Source of the DNA: Gammaproteobacteria bacterium
GTDB lineage: Bacteria > Pseudomonadota > Gammaproteobacteria > Pseudomonadales > Azotimanducaceae
Assembly (NCBI GenBank): GCA_009845835.1
Contig: VXYV01000062.1
Location: 1 to 48,428 of the forward strand
Length of the DNA stretch: 48,428 nt
Direction: 5' to 3'
The notes below the pieces were generated by a model. The model did not search any database. It was not told the DNA's origin and saw only the letters and a list, made by a program, of their open reading frames with translations. The position numbers and the translations under genes are program-made. Below are positions 1-8,900 of this stretch, piece by piece. How positions within the stretch are numbered: position 1 is the stretch's first letter; every line of letters starts with the position of its first letter.

Positions 1-4
1 CCTT

Positions 5-11
5 AAGGAGG
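5..11 (+). promoter_or_regulatory. Strong ribosome binding site of lexA
   Basis: AAGGAGG lies 9 nt before the ATG at 21, a near-perfect Shine-Dalgarno sequence, and it fixes the lexA start. Most other genes here have much weaker sites. The lexA promoter and any LexA operator lie left of the window. Confidence 0.85.
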
Positions 12-20
12 TGCAACACA

Positions 21-662
21 ATGTTTAACAAAACTGTTAAGAAACTGACAGCACGGCAAGAAGAAGTGCTGGGGATGATTGTCGATTGGATCAACTCTCA
101 CGGTTATCCACCAACTCGCCGTGATATTGGTGACCACTTTCACTTTCGATCGCCGAATGCGTCGGAAGAACATCTTAAGGCTCTGGAACGTAAAGGTGCA
201 ATCATTGTCAATCGACATACTTCCCGGGGGATAATCGTACACCCAAAATTCAACCCATCGAAAACTGCTGAAAACATAAGTCAATTACCAGTGGTAGGCT
301 TGGTTGCTGCCGGTAGTCCTATTCTTGCCGAAGAACATGTCGAACGACACTTGGACATTTCAAAAGAAATGTTTAATCCGCGCGCAGACTACTTTCTTCG
401 AGTTCAAGGAGATAGTATGACGGGAGTCGGGATCATGGATGGAGATCTACTCGCTGTTCATAAGACTACAGACGTTCGTAATGGTCAAATAGTCGTTGCG
501 CGAATTGACGATGAAGTAACTGTAAAGCGGTTTCAATTAGAAGAAGACGGTATGGTCTGCCTCTACCCTGAAAACCCGTGGTTCCAAAGAATCGTCGTCG
601 ACGAAGATACAGCTAGTTTTGAGATTGAAGGAATTAGTGTCGGGCTTGTAAGAGAACACTAG
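21..662 (+). CDS. lexA: LexA repressor, SOS regulon
   Basis: LexA is the transcriptional repressor of the SOS response; it dimerises on operator DNA and is inactivated by RecA-stimulated self-cleavage. The 213-residue product has the N-terminal winged helix (LTARQEEVL at 9-17, then YPPTRRDIG in the recognition region). A hinge carries the scissile Ala97-Gly98 in VGLVAAGSP. The S24-type catalytic domain has Ser132 in QGDSMTGVGI and Lys169 in VTVKRF. These match the family cleavage site and Ser/Lys dyad; the length is slightly above the roughly 200 residues usual for the family, mostly in a longer hinge. The start has a strong AAGGAGG. In pseudomonads lexA is followed by sulA and two small genes before topA; here a polyketide locus sits in that interval. 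Confidence 0.97.
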   Translation: MFNKTVKKLTARQEEVLGMIVDWINSHGYPPTRRDIGDHFHFRSPNASEEHLKALERKGAIIVNRHTSRGIIVHPKFNPSKTAENISQLPVVGLVAAGSPILAEEHVERHLDISKEMFNPRADYFLRVQGDSMTGVGIMDGDLLAVHKTTDVRNGQIVVARIDDEVTVKRFQLEEDGMVCLYPENPWFQRIVVDEDTASFEIEGISVGLVREH

Positions 663-1099
663 AACTGGAAGTAGGTGCTTGGAACATAGTCTTACATTTA
701 CTCTAAATTCAAGTAATACTTCTCGAGATAGTCTTTCTGTTCGACTTGCGACGAACATTTAAGACCGGTGTCCGATGAAACTTCACCTCTGCAAACTTCC
801 ATCGGCGGGAAGGACGTCCACCAATACTCGTAAAATTACCTGCAAACCAAGCAATTACAAGACTATCGCTAGCACTTCAGCCAGTGACGGAGAAGTGTTA
901 GTAGCTGACTAATTCAAACTATCGTACTACTCTAAATCGGCTAAGGAACGGAGATGTAAAACTACGGCATGTTCATGTTCTATCGCAATGAGGTGAGTTA
1001 CGTCATGCAATAAATTGCAAGATTGAATCTGTCAATATATGAGAAACTACATATTCACATTGGTATCATTTCTTTCTTCGTTAGTAGTTCAAAACAAAA
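663..1099. other. Intergenic region after lexA, no supported gene
   Basis: These 437 bp separate lexA from the phosphopantetheinyl transferase. I checked all three plus-strand frames and found only fragments; the best is a 45-codon ATG frame at 775-912 with no recognisable motif or ribosome binding site. Position suggests that sulA might once have lain here, as in pseudomonads, but I could not recognise sulA sequence. The right end probably holds the promoter of the next gene. Confidence 0.6.
1015..1043 (+). promoter_or_regulatory. Possible sigma70 promoter for the PPTase-hydrolase pair
   Basis: TTGCAA at 1015-1020 and TATGAG at 1038-1043 are separated by 17 bp. Each hexamer matches the consensus at 4 of 6 positions, and the pair lies about 55 bp before the PPTase ATG. 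This is pattern matching only. Confidence 0.3.
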
Positions 1100-1798
1100 A
1101 TGAGTAGTTTGTGGCATCAGAAACTCACTACCGTAGGAGACATCGTCGTAGTGTATATTGATCTATCCAACAACGAAATTTGGGAAAATCAGGCATTTCA
1201 TTTGCTCGATAAGTCAGAACAAACAAGAGTACATCGTTTCCGGGACCAAAGTGCACGACGAGAATTTACACTTTGTCGAGCTGCATTACGCTATCATCTC
1301 TGTAAGATGAATGATTGCAAAAACAAAGAGTTGCGGATAATTTCGCATAATAACGAAAAACCAGTGGCGTACATCAATGGTTCGAAAATTCGATACGAAT
1401 TCAACTTGAGTCACACGACAGGGCATGGTTTGCTGGCGCTTGCACCTACGAGGCGGTTAGGTATAGACGTCGAGCATCGAAACTTACAGGTTGACATTGA
1501 TGGACCAATTTCCGAAACATTTGCTGAATCCGAAAAGCAAGCTCTAAGTCAACTCGAAACGCAAGATAAAGTCGATGTTTTCCTTAGAATATGGACTGCA
1601 AAAGAAGCTCTAATCAAAGCCACCGGAGAAGGTTTTAGGGCTGACACTACATCATTTTCCGTACCCGATGAGTTTTTTCGTGGATCTTGCAACAAATTCT
1701 CACCTTTCCGCCTTCCACATTACCACGAATTTGAATGGACTATCCTAAATCTAAGTTCTACCTCTTATGTTGCAACGCTAGTGTACGAAGTAGCTTGA
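1100..1798 (+). CDS. 4'-phosphopantetheinyl transferase, Sfp type
   Basis: This enzyme moves the 4'-phosphopantetheine arm of coenzyme A onto a serine of carrier proteins, turning apo-ACP into holo-ACP. The 232-residue product has the Sfp/Gsp family signatures in order: FNLSHT at 101-106, GIDVEH at 121-126 with Mg ligands Asp123 and Glu125, and WTAKEALIKATGEGF at 165-179 with the conserved W-x-x-KE-x-x-x-K. The length fits the Sfp subfamily rather than the short AcpS type. It lies 43 bp before the hydrolase on the same strand, so the two are probably co-transcribed. Its natural clients are the ACP at 13510 and the ACP domain of the polyketide synthase (Ser2527). No Shine-Dalgarno sequence is evident before the ATG. 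Confidence 0.92.
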   Translation: MSSLWHQKLTTVGDIVVVYIDLSNNEIWENQAFHLLDKSEQTRVHRFRDQSARREFTLCRAALRYHLCKMNDCKNKELRIISHNNEKPVAYINGSKIRYEFNLSHTTGHGLLALAPTRRLGIDVEHRNLQVDIDGPISETFAESEKQALSQLETQDKVDVFLRIWTAKEALIKATGEGFRADTTSFSVPDEFFRGSCNKFSPFRLPHYHEFEWTILNLSSTSYVATLVYEVA

Positions 1799-1841
1799 TT
1801 CTGATACCACCAATTAATTCACTCTTGATCTTTTCGTAATA

Positions 1842-2756
1842 ATGCATTGGAAATTACCTGAGCCACACGCAGTTCTCAAAATTGATCTCGATGCCAACAA
1901 TCAGGTCATTATCCGACAACACGGTAATCGCGAAGGGACACGACTTTTACTGAGTCATGGAAACGGCTTGGCCATTGATCTTTATTATCCATTTTGGTCT
2001 AAACTAGAAGAAGAATTTGAATTGCTTGTATACGATTTGCGGAATCATGGGTGGAACAATGTGGGTAAATTGGAAAACCATACTGTCTTCTCTATGGTCA
2101 CCGATCTAGATTACATACTCCATGCAACCAACCACCATTTTGGAACAAAATTTACGGTCGGAATCTACCATTCATTTTCAGCTATGATTTCATTACTATT
2201 GTCGTCAGAAGTGGTGACCTCGGGATTCTCGCCGATGAGTAATGGATTTGATGGGTTGGTACTGTTTGACCCTCCGCTTCACATACCTGGTTCAGATCAT
2301 TCAGAATTTGATGAATTTGTTCAGCGGCGTGCTAGATCAATTCGTAAACGTCAAATATATTTTGAATCTTACGAACAATTCGAAGAATTACTTGACTTTC
2401 AACCCTTATATTCGCGAGTGGTTCCTGGTGTGAAGGCACTCATCGCTCGATCACTACTACGCCAGATTGATGAAGTATCTGGATTAGAACTTCGTTGTCC
2501 TCGACAATACGAAGCGCACTTTGTTGAATACGTAACCGCGTATACCGAACAAGCAGACTTTGATAATTTACCATGCCCGACAAAAATAGTCGGCTCAGAT
2601 CCACTTCTACCATTCACGTATCTCCCAACTGTGGATCTGTCAGACGTCCTCACAATCGACTTTGATTTTATTCCCGATGCATCGCACTATTTGCAAATCG
2701 AGAAACCTGACAAATGTGCCGAATACGTACGCGAATTTGTTGCACAAATAACATAG
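1842..2756 (+). CDS. Alpha/beta hydrolase, possible polyketide release enzyme
   Basis: The 304-residue protein has the alpha/beta-hydrolase layout. It has an oxyanion-loop motif LLSHGNGLA at 36-44, a strand ending in VYDLRNHG at 63-70, and a nucleophile elbow GIYHSFSA with Ser111. The C-terminal region carries His282 in PDASHYLQIEKP; Asp253 in VGSDPLLP is a possible acid. The elbow is unusual: the usual G-x-S-x-G glycines are replaced (YHSFS). There is no signal peptide, so it is probably cytosolic. The synthase has no thioesterase domain, and this gene lies between the PPTase and the convergent synthase gene, so hydrolytic release or editing of the polyketide is a reasonable inference. The substrate is not readable from sequence; an ordinary esterase remains possible. 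Confidence 0.78.
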   Translation: MHWKLPEPHAVLKIDLDANNQVIIRQHGNREGTRLLLSHGNGLAIDLYYPFWSKLEEEFELLVYDLRNHGWNNVGKLENHTVFSMVTDLDYILHATNHHFGTKFTVGIYHSFSAMISLLLSSEVVTSGFSPMSNGFDGLVLFDPPLHIPGSDHSEFDEFVQRRARSIRKRQIYFESYEQFEELLDFQPLYSRVVPGVKALIARSLLRQIDEVSGLELRCPRQYEAHFVEYVTAYTEQADFDNLPCPTKIVGSDPLLPFTYLPTVDLSDVLTIDFDFIPDASHYLQIEKPDKCAEYVREFVAQIT

Positions 2757-2820
2757 AATCCCAATTTCGATTACTGAATCAACTCTATGTTGAAATACTA
2801 GCGACGAAGCGTTAAGTCGG

Positions 2821-2841
2821 ATTGACTCTTAAATTGACTCT
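2821..2841. repeat. Short direct repeat in the convergent gap
   Basis: ATTGACTCT occurs at 2821-2829 and again at 2833-2841, a 12-bp period, between the convergent hydrolase and synthase genes. No function is evident. Confidence 0.4.
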
Positions 2842-2861
2842 ACCGTACTATTCCGATATTT

Positions 2862-2877
2862 TCGCGCGATAGCGCGA
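2862..2877. terminator. GC-rich hairpin between convergent genes
   Basis: TCGCGC-GATA-GCGCGA forms a perfect 6-bp stem with a 4-base loop in the gap between the hydrolase stop (2756) and the synthase stop (2918). Neither strand has a clear U-run after it, so it may be only a pause or 3'-end stabilising structure. Confidence 0.3.
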
Positions 2878-2917
2878 TACAGCGATTATCAACTGAACCG
2901 ACATAGTAATTAAATCT

Positions 2918-5900
2918 TTACGAGTTAAACCAGTAGGACTGACGTTGGAACGGGTAGCTTGGTATGGATATGCGTCGGCGCATCTCTCCAGCGAACAATC
3001 CTGTGAAATCTATCTTATGCCCTAACTCGTAAATTCGAGCGATCATTTCTATGATCTCTGTAGCTGGACTGATTACGATCTTGGTGTCGATATTCTTTTG
3101 GACAAGTGCCGCCTCGGCATCTGTGATCTCACTGGTTGAAAGTTTCACGCCACACCATGATACTAAGTCCGGAACCTCTCCACTATCCATTGTCCGAGTC
3201 GTCGAACCTCCCACCATGGGTACACGAAGGGGCATTAAGGTAGCTTCTGCCAAACGTGATTCCAAATCTTTGATTAGATCACTATTATCGTTTTCATCCA
3301 AGCGTTCTCCACACCACATAGCAAGCCGTAATCCCTCTTCAAGACTCAATGCACCTGCAGCCTGAGCCGCCGAAAGTGTGCCCACACCTCGTCCAACCAC
3401 TACATCAGGGCTAATATCAAGGCTTGACCACAATGCGGTGATTGCACACTCCAATGAATAAACAGCTGGTAACTTCCAGATCAATTTATCACAGTTTTTG
3501 GGTTCTTTTTGAACTATTTCGAGTAACGAGCCATCGTACTCTTCCCGAAGAACGCGGTCGCAATGATTTAGCACGACTTGCATCACAGGTTCGTTCTTGT
3601 ATAGTTCGCCGATCACGTTTGGCCATTGGTCGCAATCCCCTGTATACAGGAAAGCTAATTTCTTAAGCGGCTTACGTTCAGGCTTACTTTCTTCCTTAAA
3701 GAGATTCAATAATCCCTCTCTTAGTGAAGGAAAATCATTGAATATAACACCCGCGCGATGTTCAAAGTGACTCCTTCCAACACTGGCTGTCCACACCATA
3801 TCTGCGAGCAAGTCCGAATCTGCGTTGTCCGCGGATGAAAGCTCTTTTTGTTGCTCGTCGAGCCAATCAAGATATCGACCCGCTAAATCTCTGAGTGCTT
3901 TAAATGACTTGCCCGACAAGGGTAAAACTCTCTTTTTATTACTCGTTGGAGAAACTAACAATGGATCATCTTCCCGTAAATTTTCCATCGCAATTGGTAC
4001 GCTCTGCAAAGATCCGGAAACTGAACCACCTTCACGGTTTTCAATATTTTTAACTTCTCCTGCAGGATTACACTCCACCAGAATGTGCGCATTCGTACCA
4101 GAGATTCCGAAAGCACTGACCCCAGCAATTCGGGACTGATTCGAAGTACTCGGCCAAACCGTTGGTTCCGATGTGACCTTTACTGGAAGTTTGTCCCATT
4201 CCACATGCGGGCTTGGATTTTTGAAATGTAACTGTTTTGGAATGATTCCATGATGCATTGACAACAGTACTTTGATCAGACCAGCAACACCCGCCGCTGC
4301 CTCTAAGTGGCCAATGTTGGTCTTTACGGTTCCAAGTAATAGCGGCTTTTCAAAATCTCGGTCCCGACCGTAGACCGCAGCGGCGGCACGTACTTCAATC
4401 GGATCACCCAATTCTGATCCCGTTCCATGAACTTCAATATAGTCCACGTCAGAAGGTGCGATACCGGTTTGAGACAATGTCTCTGCGAACAATTGTTCTT
4501 GGGCTGTTCCATTAGGCACCGTGAGTGCCGCGGCTGCACCATTCTGATTAATTGCCGTCCCCTTGACGATACCCCAAATACGGTCGCCTTGAGTTTCAGC
4601 ATCGCTCAGTCGCTTAAGGACGACTATGCCACACCCCTCGCCACGTACGAAACCATCAGCTGCCGCATCGAAAGTTTTACACTTTCCTGACCGCGACAGC
4701 ATACCATATTCTCGCATGAACCGCATCACTGGGCGAGAAAGGATAACATGTACACCACCAGCTAAAGCTAGGTCAACTTCGCCAAGTCGAAGGCTTGCTG
4801 CTGCTTGATGCACCGCTACCAAAGATGACGCACAGGTCATGTCAAGAGGTATCGCAGGACCCATCAGACCCAATGCAAAAGCAATTCTTCCAATAGCGAC
4901 ACTCGGTGCAGTACCTAGATAACTATCGTCTCGGCCTGCTGCGGTAATTAAGTCACGATACTCACTACTACCTATTCCTGCGAACACTCCCGCACGCTCT
5001 CCCTTTAGAGTCATCGGATCAATACCGGAGTCCTCTAACGCGTGCCAACTTGTCTCCAGCAACATTCGTTGCCGCGGATCCATCATGTGTGCTTCTATGG
5101 GTCGAATACCGAAAAAACTAGCGTCAAATTGGTCGAGTCCATCAACAAATCCTCCCCGCCGGTATGCGGGATCTTCCGCTGATGGATCGCCAATTACCCC
5201 GTCCCAAGGACCAGAATCACTACGTCCCTCTGTCACTAAGTCAGTACCTGCGTCAATCTGTCGCCAATAGCTCGACAAATCAGGTGCACCTGGAAACCGA
5301 CAAGCCATACCGACGATTGCTATTCGATCCTCGTCGCTCTGCTGTTCCGAACGTGATTCGCGTATCACCTGAGCTTGCCGTATCGGCTGTTCCATAACCG
5401 CTGGCGTCTCTCGTTGCGGCGATTGTTCTGGTAGTTCAGCTTGCATCCTTGATGCTGGCTCCTGGCTGGATGCCGACTGACGCGCTGACAAAGGTTCAAT
5501 CTCACCTAGTTCACCAATTAAATGACCGGCTAGATCTTCAATATTCGGATAGTCAAACACGACTGTATTTGAAACTGTACATGCACCAGATAATGCTCGG
5601 TTTAATCGATTGCGAAATTCCACTGCCATTAACGAGTCCATACCCAAATCAAAGAATCCGACCGTTGGCGCGGGCTCTGAAGACATGCGTAATACAGCTT
5701 GTAGTTCTTGTTGCAAAAACGTTTTCAACAAATTTTCACGTTCTGTCGTGTTTGCAGCAGAGAGCATAGTCAACCAATCATCAGTCGAGGTCATGGTATC
5801 CTCTGATTCATCAGATTCGGAAGATAGTAATTCATCTAGCAACGGTGGACGTTCTTCAACTGCTTCTTCAAAGACAGCCCAGTCCATCGCCATCACAACC

Positions 5901-8900
5901 GACGCTGTAACGTCCTGACGGACAAGTCTATCCAGTGCTCGGATTCCCTGTTGGGGCGTAAACCAACGTCCGCCAAGAGCTGAGCGTTGTCGTTCGATTC
6001 GGTCTTTTTGCTCCGCGGCTTCTCCAATATCCGACCACGCCCCCCAGGCGATGGCTTGCCCCGGTAGTCCAAGTGCGCGACGGTGTCCTGCTAGTTGATC
6101 CAAGAATGCGTTTGCTGCTGCATGATTTGACTGACCTGGGTTACCCATGACGCCAACACGGCTTGAAAACAAAATGAAAAAATCGAGATCGCGGTCTTCT
6201 GTCGCTCGGTGTAGGTGCCACGCTCCTAAAACTTTAGGAGCTAGCACGGTTTCGAATCGCTCCCAACTCTGGTTAGTCAGAGCACCATCAGACAGAACAC
6301 CAACACTGTGAATGACACCTGCAAGAGGAGATTGTTCGCTGTCAATTCGCGCAAGCATGCTATCAACCGCTGCTATATCGGATACGTCAGCTAGCTCAAC
6401 TCGTATCGTAGCACCTTTTTGCTCAAGTTCACGAATAACTTGTGTCGCATCGTCACTAGGTGGGCGTCGGCCATTCAATAATATCGTTCCAGCACCGTGT
6501 TCGGCTAACCATTCAGCTACGGCTAGACCAATCCCACCCAGTCCACCGGTCACAAGATAACTTCGGTCCTGCTTAAGTCGACCCGATACGAGTGGCTGCG
6601 TGGTAACAACAATTTTGCCGAGGTGCCGAGCCGAACGCATAAACATCAACGCAGCTCCAGCTTCGGCGAGAGGCCAGCGACTGTGAACAATCGGTGTAAG
6701 CGTACCAGTGGAAACTTGTTCAATCACATTACGTAAAACTCTTCCCACCCATTCTGGATCCGTTTTCTTCAGGACATCCAACTCAAGGATGTCATAGGAA
6801 ACATCTGGGCGGAGTTTAGCCATTTCGTCGGGACTCAAAATGTCTCGACGAGCCAACTCCACGAATCGGCCTCCCTTTGCCAAACAGGACAGACTCGCGT
6901 CAATAAATCCTTCACTAGTGAGACTATTTAAGACCACCGTTACGCCTGCACCGTCAGTAGTTGCGAGAATCTGTTCACCAAACTCGGTTTGACGACTATC
7001 GAACACATGTTTCACGCCCAATGATCGGAGATAACTCTGTTTGGGTACACTCGCAGTCGCAATGACTTCTGCACCAGCGGCCTGTGCAAGTTGTATCGCT
7101 GCGAGACCTACACCTCCGGCACCTGCGTGAATTAGTACTCGGTCATTGGCTTCTAATCCAGATAACTCGTAGGAAAGAGCTGCGGATACAAACGCACTGG
7201 GTATAGTAGCCAATCCAGAAACTGGAATGTCTACGGGGGCGTGTGCCACTAGTTCTTCGTGTGTTACCATTTCGGCTGCAAAAGCTCCGAATCCCAGTCC
7301 AACTACATGGTCGCCCACGGCCAACCTCGACACATCAGAACCTACACCCGTCACATACCCACACATTTCTCTACCTAAGTTTCCTTCTTCGATAAAACCA
7401 AGCGAACGGAATACGTCCCAGAAATTCAGCCCAGCTGCTTCGACCGCAATCTTAACCTCTCGCGACTCAAGAGGTCTAGCTGGAAGTACCTTAGTACGTG
7501 GTGTTTCAAACACTCCAGCAGGATCCGGCGTCAACACCCAATTCGAATCTTCAGGTAAATTAAGTCGCTCCGGTCCATCCGTAGATCGAACAAGTCGCGC
7601 TACCAAGCGGTTCTCGCCGCGCCAAGCGATGTGGTTCTCGACGTCAGGATACATCAATTCTTCAATCAGATCGAATTCCTGTTCTTTCACTGATGGGTCA
7701 AGATCAATCATTCGGGGATTAAGATATTCTGCTTCTCGCGCGACCGCTTTACCGAATCCCCACAATGTTGCCCCTGACAACACTCCCTGAGTTTCTCTTT
7801 CAAGGACCTGCGAACCACGGGTTATGAACCACAATCCGTTATTGGGATTCACATTAGCGTCGATCATACTTTGCACTAAAGCGAGCGCACTTCCAACCCC
7901 ACGCTGCACGTCTTGCTCAACATCGCTCGTGGTTGCTGAAATATTCTGACCATCTAGTGCCGCAAAATGTACAACTCCGCTAAGTTCCAAGTCGTCCGGT
8001 ATATTCTTAAAAACTGTCTGCCAAGACTTGCGACACTGTACGTTAACCTTTGTGTGTAATATTCTGTTAGCGGCTGTTTCGATCTTTGTTGAGTCCTGAG
8101 AGTCATCGGTAACAAGCATGACAGTTTGATTTCGATTGAAGAGCCCCTCGGCGATATTTTCCGCGACCCCCTGATAATCCGCTAGAAGTACCCAAAACCC
8201 GTGGGGTTCGAGGATCTCGTCAGGACCTTTTGCAACAATAACACCACGATCCGGTTTTTCCTTGGGTGTGGATGAATCTAAGCCCAAGATTTCGACAGCT
8301 TCAAATCCTGCGTCGTGGAGTGCGCGCCGCCATACGTCCGGACCAGCTAAAGCATGATGCGGCCGGTAGTCATCGGCAAATCGCCACCAACCATCCAGCT
8401 GTCCGAAAGTTAAATCCATCCAGCCCTGTCCACGTAGGTTTTCGAGTGCTACCATCTGCCCAGATGGTGCAAGTAGAGATAGACAATGACCCAGCGTCTC
8501 ATTGAGATAGCGCGTAGCGTGGAGCACGTTTGAGGCTACGATGAGGTCATAGGCATGAGAATCAAAACCTTGTGAGACCGGATCTTTTTCAATGTCTAAC
8601 GGACGATATTCAATGCATCCTCCGCCGTCACCAAAACGAGACTCCGCTTCTGCGAAGAATCCTGCAGAAATGTCGGTGTACATATACTCAAATTGTCCTT
8701 CTGGAAGCTCTGGCAATACCGACGCAGTTGCCGAGCCGGTACCTGCGCCAATTTCAATAATCCTTAGATGCCGCCCACTTGGTAAATTAGCTAAAAGTGC
8801 ACGTACAGCGTCTCGCAATAATCTGTTTGCAGCAAGAGCTATTGGCGCTCGAACATACAGGTCGGCCGGTGTTGGATAACCGCTACTGAACAGCAGTGTG

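Noticed and set aside
31-48. CTGT-N10-ACAG just inside lexA, similar to an SOS box
   Set aside because: The spacer is 10, not 8, so the half sites are out of register with the LexA consensus, and it lies within the coding region.
775-912. 45-codon ATG frame after lexA as a gene or sulA remnant
   Set aside because: No ribosome binding site, no recognisable motif, and no resemblance to SulA that I could see.
1029-1044. CTGT followed by an AT-rich 8-mer upstream of the PPTase, as a LexA box
   Set aside because: The right half is GAGA instead of ACAG, so only one half site is present.
7227-7790. 187-codon plus-strand frame inside the synthase
   Set aside because: Antisense to the ER and KR-structural region; Ser/Thr/Pro-rich composition typical of shadow frames.
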